A stretch of DNA of 19,694 nucleotides, taken from assembly GCA_039199225.1 (NCBI GenBank), contig JBCCSZ010000136.1, positions 1 to 19,694 of the forward strand, written 5' to 3'. This DNA comes from JBCCSZ01 sp039199225 (lineage in GTDB: Bacteria > Bacteroidota > Bacteroidia > Chitinophagales > Saprospiraceae). The notes beneath the pieces were generated by a model that saw only the letters and a program-made list of their open reading frames with translations, was not told the origin of the DNA and ran no database searches. Positions 11,844 through 19,694 of this stretch are shown here, piece after piece; the stretch's first letter is position 1, and every line of letters starts with the position of its first letter. The position numbers and the translations under genes were made by a program.

Positions 11844-12650
11844 TCAGCGACGTTTTTTCTTTTTGCGAACGGGCGCCAAGTCTTGCTCGAAAATTTCTTC
11901 CAGCATGGCGTACAGTTCCGGATGCTTCTTTCGGAGTAAGTAGGGTCGCTCGAAAAAATACTCTCCCAACACAGCAAAAAATTCCTCTCGTCCAGTCTTT
12001 GCGTAGGGATTGATGTCACTTTTGGTTTTTGCCATTTCCTCCAATTTTCGCTCAATCATATCCATCCATGGAATTACATATTGCCGTTCCAGAAAAACCC
12101 TTGGGACACCATCTACACTACCGTCCATTTTGTCGATCAAATGGATGAATTCGTGAATAGCAGTGTTGCGTTTATCCGTCTCATTTTGAAAGCCCTGCCG
12201 AAGAGCCGTTTTTGATAGAACCATTTTATCCTCCATATAACCCGTTCCGACCATCCCCAAAATGGGGCGATCGTTCCCCTTGGTTTCAAAGGAATGGTTG
12301 AAGCTGCTGGGGTATAAAATGATCTCCTTTAGGTTTTTATATTTCCATTCTGGAAATCCGAATATGGGAATCACGGCACTAGCGCCAATGAGTATCTTGT
12401 CCAGGTCCTCCACCTCTGTTTCCACACCAGTGATGGTGCAGTTATTCAAAAATTCCATCAGCTTGTATTCAAACAATTTCTGATCGGCGGCGGACAGGCG
12501 TTGGTAGTACTTGATGTGTTTACCCAGTAAGCTGCGCCAGGCCGCCGGCATAGGGGTAGCTGGCGCGAAGGATTTCCGAAAGTTCGGGCGATAGAAAAAA
12601 CCGATGGCTATCAACAGCAGTAAAACAACACCGACGACAAAGGGTACCAT
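11844..12650 (-). CDS. MtfA-like zinc-dependent peptidase (M90 family)
   Basis: A 268-residue protein with an N-terminal hydrophobic helix (2-19), so probably membrane-anchored, unlike soluble E. coli MtfA. The zinc motif HEFIH is at 166-170 (AIHEFIHLID), with catalytic Glu167. A downstream EEFFAVLGEYFFERP at 222-236 supplies the third ligand glutamate, as in the MtfA/Mlc-titration-factor group. Other family features are the LIGASAVIPIFGFPEWKYKNL stretch (87-107) and the GTGYMEDKMVLSKTAL stretch (135-150). The C-terminus is a lysine/arginine tail. In E. coli MtfA binds the repressor Mlc and cleaves peptides; no Mlc partner is seen here, so the substrate is unknown. Confidence 0.9.
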   Translation of the reverse strand: MVPFVVGVVLLLLIAIGFFYRPNFRKSFAPATPMPAAWRSLLGKHIKYYQRLSAADQKLFEYKLMEFLNNCTITGVETEVEDLDKILIGASAVIPIFGFPEWKYKNLKEIILYPSSFNHSFETKGNDRPILGMVGTGYMEDKMVLSKTALRQGFQNETDKRNTAIHEFIHLIDKMDGSVDGVPRVFLERQYVIPWMDMIERKLEEMAKTKSDINPYAKTGREEFFAVLGEYFFERPYLLRKKHPELYAMLEEIFEQDLAPVRKKKKRR

Positions 12651-12777
12651 AAATTGTCAGATTGCGATGGTTTGGCCCATTAAGGCAAGCTCAAAATATT
12701 GATCTTTTTTGGAAATAGCACAGCAAAATCGACGAAAGCAGCAGAAATTGAGAGGGGGAGGAAGAACACCGCCACAC

Positions 12778-13608
12778 CTACGACAAAGGCATTTCCATTT
12801 CGAATTGGTTGACGTGGTTTTCAAAGCCCAGCCGCTGAAGGGCCGCTCTTTTTTGCGTCAATCGGTGGTCGATGTTGTTAATAGAGACTTTCTTACGAAC
12901 CTGGCGAATAGCGGCAAAGAGGCGTTTCCAGTCGGTGGGGTCCTGGCTGTAAATTTCAAACTGCGGTAGGTAGCCTCCATTGGGATTGACGGCAAAAAAA
13001 CCGAGCTTACGCCCCTCGAAATGCACCTCAAAGAAAACAAACGAATCCTGACCAATTTCAAGTGCTTTTGGCTGATTGTCCCAGCAAATGTACTCTTGCA
13101 GCGGCAAGACAGACCAGTTGACTTTTTCAAAGGAGAGATTTTTCATATCCAGGCCATCCTCCGGTAAGTCTTCAATAACCCCCTTAAAACAGTGGTAATC
13201 CCGGGTTTTGCGAAAGCCAATTTTTTTATAGACGTGGACGGCCCGATCGTTGATGCTGATGACTTCCAAGACACATTTCTCTACGCCGACTTTCAAAAAT
13301 CGCGGCATGGCTGCTTCATACAACTGGTACACCACCCCTTTGCCCCGATATTCCGGCAAAACGCCAGTCCCCGTGTTGAAAGCCGTCAGATAGCCCTTGT
13401 ATTTGTCCAATCCGTTGATGATAAATCCCACCAACTGCTCTTTGTCGAACATCCCAAAAGAAAGGTCGTATCGAACCCTGGCTCTGGCCCATCGATCGAT
13501 GTAGTAATCAACATTTTCAGGCATACGCACATAATATCCATCGAAAGCTTTGACGAGACAGTCGACAATCTCGCTAATCGGTGTGTGCAGAAGGGGCGCT
13601 ACTCTCAT
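12778..13608 (-). CDS. GNAT N-acetyltransferase with a second GNAT-like half
   Basis: A 276-residue protein. The N-terminal half has acetyl-CoA motif A, TGVLPEYRGKGVVYQLYEAA at 81-100, with R88-G-K-G91. SINDRAVHVYKKIGFRKTRDY at 118-138 is the motif B region, and a family-typical opening has AFDGYYVRMPENVDYYIDRW at 21-40. The C-terminal 130 residues end in RAALQRLGFENHVNQFEMEMP, which also reads like the end of a GNAT fold, so it may be a degenerate tandem GNAT. The substrate is unknown. Its ATG lies 35 bp inside the upstream membrane-protein gene in a different frame, which suggests translational coupling. 127 bp of non-coding DNA separate it from the MtfA-like gene upstream of 12650. Confidence 0.88.
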   Translation of the reverse strand: MRVAPLLHTPISEIVDCLVKAFDGYYVRMPENVDYYIDRWARARVRYDLSFGMFDKEQLVGFIINGLDKYKGYLTAFNTGTGVLPEYRGKGVVYQLYEAAMPRFLKVGVEKCVLEVISINDRAVHVYKKIGFRKTRDYHCFKGVIEDLPEDGLDMKNLSFEKVNWSVLPLQEYICWDNQPKALEIGQDSFVFFEVHFEGRKLGFFAVNPNGGYLPQFEIYSQDPTDWKRLFAAIRQVRKKVSINNIDHRLTQKRAALQRLGFENHVNQFEMEMPLS

Positions 13609-14059
13609 GGCGTAAATATCTTAGATCCGTCAATACGATGACGACCAATACAATGAAAACAATAGTGGGGAGTGACAAATGTAGTAAGGATTTTACAGAA
13701 AACGAAAAATCAATGTTATATCGCAGATAAAACATGGACAGCACTCCCAATACAAAAGTTGATAGGACTCGATACTTGCGCGCCTTACGAGCGGTGTGCG
13801 ACAAGCGCAATTCCAAGCCAGCCTGAATGATGTTATAATAAGTCGCCATCCCAAAAAAAGAAAATAAGATCAGAATACCCAAAGAAACGCCTAGGAATTC
13901 GCCCCAACCATCGGTTGCAGGAAAAGAAAAGAGGTAAATCCACTGAAAGATGATAAAGGAGAGGGTAAAGATGCGCATCATGCCCACAAAACGAAAGTAG
14001 CCCGGCAGGTCGGGTGGCGCCTGCAACTCGTCTTCATCCAATATGCGGCGTTGAGGCAT
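13574..14059 (-). CDS. Four-helix membrane protein, unknown function
   Basis: A 161-residue protein with hydrophobic segments at about 27-47, 53-73, 97-116 and 125-146, an acidic N-terminus (ILDEDELQAPPDLPG) and a basic loop between helices 2 and 3 (SHTARKARKYR). I do not recognise a family. Its last 11 codons overlap the start of the GNAT gene, and it begins 38 bp after the stop of the small exported protein, so the three form an operon. Confidence 0.75.
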   Translation of the reverse strand: MPQRRILDEDELQAPPDLPGYFRFVGMMRIFTLSFIIFQWIYLFSFPATDGWGEFLGVSLGILILFSFFGMATYYNIIQAGLELRLSHTARKARKYRVLSTFVLGVLSMFYLRYNIDFSFSVKSLLHLSLPTIVFIVLVVIVLTDLRYLRHESSAPSAHTD

Positions 14060-14097
14060 GCTGGTCGGTAATTGTTACGCTGATGAAGTTACAAATT

Positions 14098-14769
14098 TCA
14101 CTCCACCTTCACCGCAAGAATACCGGAGCTGGAAATCAAATCCCGGCGAGTACTCAAAAATTGATTTTGGTCAAAGAGGTTGAAATTATTCACCGAGATG
14201 TTGTCAAAGCTAAAAGAATAGCGCCCTTCGCATTCCAAACCATTTTGTGGAAACAGCGCGGTATTCTGTTCATTGGTATTGCCATCCCGCCAGTAAAAGT
14301 AAAAAATGCCTGCTCGTTTGGGACGAAGAACAAGGCTGAGCGTGTAAAAGTCGCCATTCAAGGAAGGCTCGAAAAGGATGGTTTCATTGTTTTGAAGGGT
14401 CGGATGATCGTCTGCCAAAGTCAATTGCGATCCTTCGACAACATCGACATCAAAATCCAATTTAGCACTCGGATATTGGCTCAACTCGCCCTTATCGTGG
14501 GTATAGTCTTTCAAAATCAAGGCAGAGCGGATGGCCAATCCCTCAACACCGATGGCCGCTTGGCTGTTGATGTCTACCAACTCTTTTGCAAAACGAATTT
14601 TTAATTCCAGGTCTTCTCCGACCTGAATCGGGCCAGCCTGTAAGTTGTTGCTGACAGAGAGGTTGAAAGCATAGTTGATTGGAGAACAGGTCTTTTTATC
14701 CTTGGATTCGCAATCGAGCAGCATCAAAGCAGCCAGTGCGCCCCAGAGGAGGAACAGCAGTTTCTTCAT
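14098..14769 (-). CDS. Small exported protein, possible lipoprotein
   Basis: The ATG at 14769 gives 223 residues beginning with a textbook export signal, MKKLLFLLWGALAALMLLDC. An ATG at 14820 would add 17 polar residues ahead of the signal and is less likely. Cys20 could be lipidated, but the residue before it is Asp, which is unusual for a lipobox, so plain signal peptidase I processing is possible. The mature part is beta-rich with several D/E/N-rich turns and one more cysteine pair candidate. No family recognised. It heads the operon with the four-helix protein and a GNAT. Confidence 0.75.
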   Translation of the reverse strand: MKKLLFLLWGALAALMLLDCESKDKKTCSPINYAFNLSVSNNLQAGPIQVGEDLELKIRFAKELVDINSQAAIGVEGLAIRSALILKDYTHDKGELSQYPSAKLDFDVDVVEGSQLTLADDHPTLQNNETILFEPSLNGDFYTLSLVLRPKRAGIFYFYWRDGNTNEQNTALFPQNGLECEGRYSFSFDNISVNNFNLFDQNQFLSTRRDLISSSGILAVKVE

Positions 14770-15056
14770 TGTCGATATAGTTTCTTTTCTTAGCAATGGA
14801 AGTATTTCGTCTGTTTGCAAAGTTCATGTACCGAAACTTCCATGCAACAATTTACGATTTTTTAGCGGTAGTATGTGGTTTGGAGAAACATTTCCCAGTA
14901 CTTGTTGCTCGCAACCTCCTGCTTAGGAATGTCTTTGGATAGCTAGCAAAGGGGGGAGATACTCAAAAAACAAGCAGTGAAAGAACCCCTAGCGTTTGGA
15001 ATTGGTTATTTTTACAGCTAAAAGAATAGTACATACAGATATCTAAGCAAAATACA

Positions 15057-15347
15057 ATGAGCGGTCTAAACGAAAAATACATCAATCCTCTTACAGACTT
15101 CGGTTTTAAAAAGCTTTTTGAATCTGCAGAAATCGCAAAGTTCACTTCAGAGGAAAGGGAAGCTTACGAAGAAAGTTTGAAATATTATAGGGACATCAAA
15201 AATATTGTTGATACATCTCGAGAAGAAGGAAAAGTCGAACGCAGCATCGAAATTGCAAAACAGCTCAAAAAAAATGGCGTTTCTCCACAGATCATCCAAC
15301 AATCCACCGGACTTTCGATGGAAGAAATTGACCAACTGCCTTCATAA
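15057..15347 (+). pseudogene. Internally deleted Rpn/PD-(D/E)XK-family gene (in frame)
   Basis: The 96-residue frame is open, but it joins the two ends of a protein family whose members are usually about 280-320 residues. Residues 1-22 (YINPLTDFGFKKLFE) are the conserved start of Rpn/PDDEXK_2 proteins. Residues 24-96 (EIAKFTSEEREAYEESLKYYRD..., coiled coil, then QQSTGLSMEEIDQLP) are their C-terminal tail. The nuclease core between them, with the D and ExK residues, is missing. Full-length members have a second LFE-like motif just before AEIAKF, so recombination between two short LFE-encoding stretches could explain the in-frame loss. Nuclease activity is not possible. A residual role as a C-terminal regulatory fragment is an alternative. 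Confidence 0.8.
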
Positions 15348-15379
15348 GACTGACCAAAGCCTACCTCCCCTTCCCTAGG

Positions 15380-16033
15380 TCACCAGTAAATACCTATGGA
15401 CCAAAACAAAAACATGATCGATTTTGGAAGGTAATTAAAGAAGAAATAGCTACTTCTTTCCTTTTGATACATACTCATCGTAATGATTACAATGGCCGCA
15501 AGATTTAGACCGATGCCCGCTAGGTAAAGTATCGCGAAGCCCATACTTTCAAATTTGCCCAATATGCCAAAAATAGCAATGGCCCAAGCCCCTGTAAACA
15601 AATGCAAATAGAAATTATCCAATCGCTCCACTCCGTAATATTTTTCATTTACTGGGCTGATTAGAAACAAGACAATCAATAACAGTGTAAAAGCAGCCAG
15701 CAATGTAGTGCCACCCACCCAAAGTTGAAGCCGAAATAGGATACCAAGAATCAAGCCTCCCCAGGCTATGAAATTCAACAATGCCAATGCGAAGGCTAGG
15801 CTAGGCCGTTTTGTAGACCGCATTCGGAAAAATGGCATAACAGCTTGTAAACCTATCATAACCAAGGCCGGTAGGATACGTCCATAAAAAGCCAAACCAC
15901 TACCATTGCTCGTCAGGGTCCAATGGGCAAAAATCATCAGGAGTACCACGATCAGCTCGAAGAGGGTTAGCTTGGAAATACTGCCTGAAGGCCCAGCAGA
16001 CATATAGTCATCGTCTAATATCTCTTCTTCCAT
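15380..16033 (-). CDS. Seven-helix membrane protein, unknown function
   Basis: A 217-residue protein with an acidic N-terminus (MEEEILDDDY) and about seven hydrophobic helices at 22-41, 49-68, 79-100, 105-126, 141-160, 165-186 and 197-215. No family motif recognised. It starts 10 bp after the stop of the TPR membrane protein, so the two are co-transcribed, and it converges on the Rpn remnant. Confidence 0.75.
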   Translation of the reverse strand: MEEEILDDDYMSAGPSGSISKLTLFELIVVLLMIFAHWTLTSNGSGLAFYGRILPALVMIGLQAVMPFFRMRSTKRPSLAFALALLNFIAWGGLILGILFRLQLWVGGTTLLAAFTLLLIVLFLISPVNEKYYGVERLDNFYLHLFTGAWAIAIFGILGKFESMGFAILYLAGIGLNLAAIVIITMSMYQKERSSYFFFNYLPKSIMFLFWSIGIYW

Positions 16034-16043
16034 AGCAGGTGAA

Positions 16044-16775
16044 TTATAATTCGCTCAGAGACTGGCGGGCCAAATCGACCCACTTCCGCACCTTTCGACC
16101 CATATGGCTGGGCAATTGCTCGTATTCCTCCAATACCTTTGTAAAAGAATCTTTCGCCGCCGCTCTTTGGCCCATCGCCCTCTGCAGCTCACCCAAATGG
16201 TACTGAGCCTCGACGCTGTGGTAGCGTACAATGGCATCCTCAAAGGTCGCTGCTGCCGCAGCTTCCAAACCAGATTCCATCAAAGCCCTGGCATAAATCA
16301 ATTGGTCCGCCTCCTTAAAAAAACGACCTTGGATTTCTTTTACCTTTTCGCTCTTCTCAATGACCGCTTCAAGATCGCCATAGTAAAAATAGGCATAAGC
16401 TGCCTTTTGAAGAATGCCCGCATCTTCTGCAAAAATCCCCTGCAGACAAGCCTCATATTGCTCGATGGCCTTTTCATACATTTGCGCTTCCAGGTAAGCA
16501 TCCGCCAAAACTTCGCGGTTGGTCAGCGTATCCGAGATTTTTAGATTGGCTTCCAGCGAACGAATCTTTATCCCTGGATCAAAAAGCTGAACCGTCGACT
16601 CGATGATTTGCTCTTGCTTTCCAAACTGCGGAATGACCTCCATGATAAAGTAAGCCAATGCCCCAACCAAGGGCAAAAAGATGAGAATGTAAATCCACAT
16701 GCGGGTGCTTCCAGACCGGATGGCATGAATCAGACAAAAAACCTGAAGACCGATCATTAAGTAGTATATCATCAT
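16044..16775 (-). CDS. Membrane protein with PLDc_N-like N-terminus and TPR repeats
   Basis: A 243-residue protein. Two helices at about 4-19 and 25-47 surround SGSTRMWIYILIFLPLVGALAYFI, which resembles the membrane module at the start of cardiolipin synthases (PLDc_N), though no HKD catalytic motif follows. From about 85 to 240 there are tetratricopeptide-type helix pairs (VLADAYLEAQMYEKAIEQYEACL, YAYFYYGDLEAVIEKSEK, AQYHLGELQRAMGQRAAAKDSFTKVLEEY). It is therefore likely a membrane-anchored scaffold for protein-protein contacts. First gene of a two-gene operon with the seven-helix protein. Confidence 0.85.
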   Translation of the reverse strand: MMIYYLMIGLQVFCLIHAIRSGSTRMWIYILIFLPLVGALAYFIMEVIPQFGKQEQIIESTVQLFDPGIKIRSLEANLKISDTLTNREVLADAYLEAQMYEKAIEQYEACLQGIFAEDAGILQKAAYAYFYYGDLEAVIEKSEKVKEIQGRFFKEADQLIYARALMESGLEAAAAATFEDAIVRYHSVEAQYHLGELQRAMGQRAAAKDSFTKVLEEYEQLPSHMGRKVRKWVDLARQSLSEL

Positions 16776-16879
16776 TGGTTTTCGTTAAGCTTTATAAAAT
16801 TTTCAAAACCTGGCCACCCCCTCTTTATTCAACTTACATCAAATTTTACACTTTTTTGCAGAATGAACTGTCATTGGGT

Positions 16880-19694
16880 CTAACGAATCTCTTCCCCCTC
16901 TAGTTTTAGTACGCTACCCGGAGCAATCGTATACAAAAAACGGATGCGTTCTGCCTCGTAAGTCTCCACCGTTAAAGTTGAATGACCAAATTCTGCTTTT
17001 TTCTGATAAGCTGCAAACCCCTGATTGCAATCCGCCAGTTTGATATGGCGAATACGCAGCTCTGATAAATCCTTGGAAGCCACTCCGATCACTGCATCCT
17101 GTATACGCACCTTCCCTACTTCCACACTTGACTTTTCGCCTACACTGATGCCTTTGTCCCCACATCGTTCAAAGAAACAGTCATCCACGTAAATTTGACT
17201 ACCGGAAACGTCCAGTCCGTCATTGCCCGTCTCTTCAAAATAGCTCCCCTCTATTCGACCCTCACAAAAATCCAAATCAATGCCATCGGAAAAAGTATCG
17301 AATACCTTGCTATTGTAAATCTCTACCTTAGAACGAACGACATTGAGACCATCTTCACAGACATTGCCTTTGAAGAAGCAGTGGCGAATATCGACATCGC
17401 TTTCGTAAAAAGTAACGGCCCCCGTCAGTCGCCAACCATCGATATCGAGGGTATTGAAGCCTTCGAAAATGGCATGTTGCAAAACAGACTTTTTAGGACT
17501 TTGCAAAACGGTAAATCCTCTCGCTTTTCGTTGAAGAGAACGAAAAATAACGGGTGCTTCCTCGGTACCATTGATGGTTATGGGGCTTTGCGAAAGGAAG
17601 AAGGTTGTCCCGGTAAAGTCCAACTCCACCCCTGGCTCAAAGACGACCTCGTAGCCTGCTGGAATGACAATCCGGCTTAAAACTTCGTGTCGCCCCCTTT
17701 TGAAAAGAATGTGCTTGTCGGCTTTTACCTCATACATGGGGTTGCTCTGTGGACGAATATTGGCAAACAGGTATTGAAAAGGTGTCAACTCGTCCGATGC
17801 TTTTCGGGTGGGAATACGACTCTTGAAAACTGAATCTATGCCCGGTGCTTCATAGAATACATACTGGGTATTTGTTGGAACATCCAAGTACTTATGCAAG
17901 GTATCTCGGTTCGTCGGTGCAGGCAGCAAAAGGAAGCTTGTATCTTGCTGCGGCCCCAGTGCGGAGGTGCCAAAGCCGATGATCCTCAAGGGCAAAAGAT
18001 GTAAGTTTCGCAGTTTGAGTCTTTTGCGGCTTGTCATATCGGCAGTCCATTCTACCTTGACAGAATGCTCCTGGTAGGGCATGGCGGCCTTGTACACATA
18101 GCTGCTTCGGTCGAGAATTTCCTTGGTCGTCATCTCTAGCTCGGGAAATTCTGTTTGCAAGAGCTTCAAGCGAGCCTCAAAGTCAGGCCCGATGTCTGCC
18201 ACAAAATCTTCCAGATAATCCCTAGAAGACAAGCGAAATAGCTCATGGAGGTAATGCTGTAAAAATGCTTCGTCTCGAAACAGGTAGTGTTTGGGGTAAA
18301 GGTCCGCTTGTCGGGCGTCGGAGCGGCTCTGTTGTCCCAGCAGGAGTGGTAGATTGGGACGTCCTTCGTAGGCATCGAAACCAATGGGCTCGAGCTTGCT
18401 GGTAATTGGATTGTAGTAGTAGCGGATGTTGTGCCATACCATCGCATGCCAGGCTCCCATGAGGTCGGCGATGGCAAAAAAGGCAGCCAGGCGTTTGACA
18501 TCAAAGATAGAGGCCGCAGGTAGTTGGCCGCTTTGAAATTGATGCATCAGCTGGTGCGCAATCTGATGTTGCTCGGCCATCTGTGGAGATGCCGCCATTT
18601 TCTTTTCATTGAAAGGCCGGATTTCAGCATTTTTTGCATAAGCGTTGGCATGTAGAAATTCCTGATTGTATTTTCCTTTCCACTGCATGACGCGCGCACG
18701 ATAGTCCCACATTCCTTCCTCGGCAAAGCGGATAATGGGGCCTTCCCGACGCTTTCGGGATTCCAAGAGCTGCTTGTCAAAATGTTCTTCGTAGGCATAC
18801 AAACCAACGGGCCGCTCATTGAGGGTCAGGCGAGCAAAATCATAGCGGGTCGTCAGAACATCCTCTCGCTCCCAAAATTGATGGATGACCCATTCCCAGA
18901 GGTATTGCCGCGCTTCGGGATGATGGAGCGAAAAGGTCTTCAGTCCCTTCCAAGCAAACGGGTCTTTCACCTTGAGCCGAAAAGACCACTTTTCCCCTTC
19001 CAGATGCGTCAACCAATCGCCCTTCAACCGAGCTTTCACCGGATAGGTCGAATCGCCCTCTACAAGCGATGCTTTAACCCAGCTGTCTTTATCCGTAATC
19101 AGTACACCATCCCGAAAAGCTTTCTTTCGCTGCGCCTGAATTTGATCAAACGACTTGTCTTTCATCTGAATTTCCAAGGCTGGTGCTTGGTAAGCCAACT
19201 GACGGTTCCGACTTGCACTACTTCCGGTTCGGCGAATCTGAAAGTCGTCAAAAAATACCTCCGCCTTTCCTTCCGAAGCTAAAAAGACACTCAGTTCTTC
19301 CAACATAGAATCATCGGGAATTTGAAAGGTCACGGAGAGTTTCCACCAGCCCGCGAGGTCTTTTTCGCTTGCCGGCCCACTTCTTTGCATTAAATAATCC
19401 AATCCTACTTCCGTTATAAAAATGGCTGGATTGTCTTTCAACGAATCGGACTGCACCCAAACCTCGGCCGTAAACTCATCTCCCGGCTGCACCTTCAGCA
19501 AATAGTCCAGCCCGTATTGTGCCTGGGAGCCTTTTGGCAGAAACGAGGCGTATTTCCCAGAGCGACTGCGCACAGCACTTCTCGTTCGACTCCCTTCAAA
19601 AAACTTTCCACCTGAAATAAAGTAACGCTTCCAGCGATGCTCCATATCACAGTAGATAACCGACTCACCATCAGTTTTTTTTGTCAACCAAAGC
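16880..19694 (-). CDS. CotH-kinase-like protein with N-terminal beta domain and C-terminal right-handed beta-helix, 5' end off the window
   Basis: The frame stays open to the window edge (codons CTT TGG precede a TTG at 19687), so the true start and any signal peptide lie outside. Numbering here is from that TTG, giving 935 residues. Residues 10-152 look like a carbohydrate-binding-type beta sandwich (EVFFDDFQIRR at the end). About 170-560 is CotH-like: LKGDWLTHL at 221-229, GLYAYEEHFDKQLLE at 295-309 matching the family GxYxxxExxD motif, WHNIRYYYN with Asn420, and PIGFDAYEG with Asp438, the expected Asn and Asp of the kinase site. About 660-935 is a parallel beta-helix with repeats such as DGLNVVRSKVEIYNS and DGIDLDFCEGRIEGS. 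CotH proteins are atypical protein kinases of spore coats and other surfaces; substrate and activity here are unknown. An extracellular or outer-surface location is inferred. Confidence 0.85.
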   Translation of the reverse strand, partial: LWLTKKTDGESVIYCDMEHRWKRYFISGGKFFEGSRTRSAVRSRSGKYASFLPKGSQAQYGLDYLLKVQPGDEFTAEVWVQSDSLKDNPAIFITEVGLDYLMQRSGPASEKDLAGWWKLSVTFQIPDDSMLEELSVFLASEGKAEVFFDDFQIRRTGSSASRNRQLAYQAPALEIQMKDKSFDQIQAQRKKAFRDGVLITDKDSWVKASLVEGDSTYPVKARLKGDWLTHLEGEKWSFRLKVKDPFAWKGLKTFSLHHPEARQYLWEWVIHQFWEREDVLTTRYDFARLTLNERPVGLYAYEEHFDKQLLESRKRREGPIIRFAEEGMWDYRARVMQWKGKYNQEFLHANAYAKNAEIRPFNEKKMAASPQMAEQHQIAHQLMHQFQSGQLPAASIFDVKRLAAFFAIADLMGAWHAMVWHNIRYYYNPITSKLEPIGFDAYEGRPNLPLLLGQQSRSDARQADLYPKHYLFRDEAFLQHYLHELFRLSSRDYLEDFVADIGPDFEARLKLLQTEFPELEMTTKEILDRSSYVYKAAMPYQEHSVKVEWTADMTSRKRLKLRNLHLLPLRIIGFGTSALGPQQDTSFLLLPAPTNRDTLHKYLDVPTNTQYVFYEAPGIDSVFKSRIPTRKASDELTPFQYLFANIRPQSNPMYEVKADKHILFKRGRHEVLSRIVIPAGYEVVFEPGVELDFTGTTFFLSQSPITINGTEEAPVIFRSLQRKARGFTVLQSPKKSVLQHAIFEGFNTLDIDGWRLTGAVTFYESDVDIRHCFFKGNVCEDGLNVVRSKVEIYNSKVFDTFSDGIDLDFCEGRIEGSYFEETGNDGLDVSGSQIYVDDCFFERCGDKGISVGEKSSVEVGKVRIQDAVIGVASKDLSELRIRHIKLADCNQGFAAYQKKAEFGHSTLTVETYEAERIRFLYTIAPGSVLKLEGEEIR

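Noticed and set aside
14014..14604. 196-codon plus-strand open frame
   Set aside because: It is antisense to the exported-protein gene, which has a proper signal peptide and operon context.

Overview
The window looks like a chromosomal segment of a Bacteroidota bacterium, probably of the Saprospiria/Lewinella-Haliscomenobacter type. The grounds are: Bacteroidota-type -7 promoter boxes (TAnnTTTG) near a tRNA, few clear Shine-Dalgarno sites, a DUF6090-like membrane protein, a secreted amidase with a golvesin-like insert and a C-terminus resembling a type IX secretion sorting domain, and an Rpn/PD-(D/E)XK remnant. The genus is inference.

Region 1 (1-1975) is RNA-rich, and every gene is on the minus strand. 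A tight tRNA operon reads Pro(TGG)-His(GTG)-Glu(TTC)-Arg(ACG)-Gln(TTG)-tRNA-like (771 down to 267). It is closed by a UACG-tetraloop terminator and preceded, only 4 nt upstream, by another strong terminator hairpin. Next comes a tRNA-Arg(TCT) locus. It has one intact gene (1493-1566), one full-length but decayed copy (1022-1111) and four 5' halves (1361-1403, 1637-1690, 1761-1814, 1885-1934). All five defective copies carry a 16-20 bp palindrome of the type CCTGCCTGCCGGCAGGCAGG at the same D-loop position; the intact gene has none. A small GIY-YIG endonuclease gene lies between two of these copies and its last 20 codons are the decayed tRNA itself. Three halves form a 124-bp tandem array with a promoter-like box in each spacer. 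This arrangement is the most unusual thing in the window and looks like a GIY-YIG-associated, tRNA-targeting mobile element.

Region 2 (2087-5928) has ung on the plus strand facing a 970-residue secreted amidase on the minus strand. Between them lies an array of short alternating hairpins.

Region 3 (6066-14769) is a long run of minus-strand genes. From upstream to downstream these are: a small secreted or lipid-anchored protein, a four-helix membrane protein and a GNAT protein (overlapping, probably one operon); an MtfA-like zinc peptidase; then a GNAT with a YitH-like C-terminus, a DUF6090-like protein, a PLP-dependent amino acid decarboxylase and a seven-helix membrane protein (tightly packed); and a POT-family peptide transporter. 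Peptide uptake and amino acid decarboxylation may be linked, but that is inferred from position only.

Region 4 (15057-19694) has an internally deleted Rpn-family gene on the plus strand, a two-gene membrane/TPR operon, and a large CotH-kinase-like/beta-helix protein that runs off the right edge of the window.
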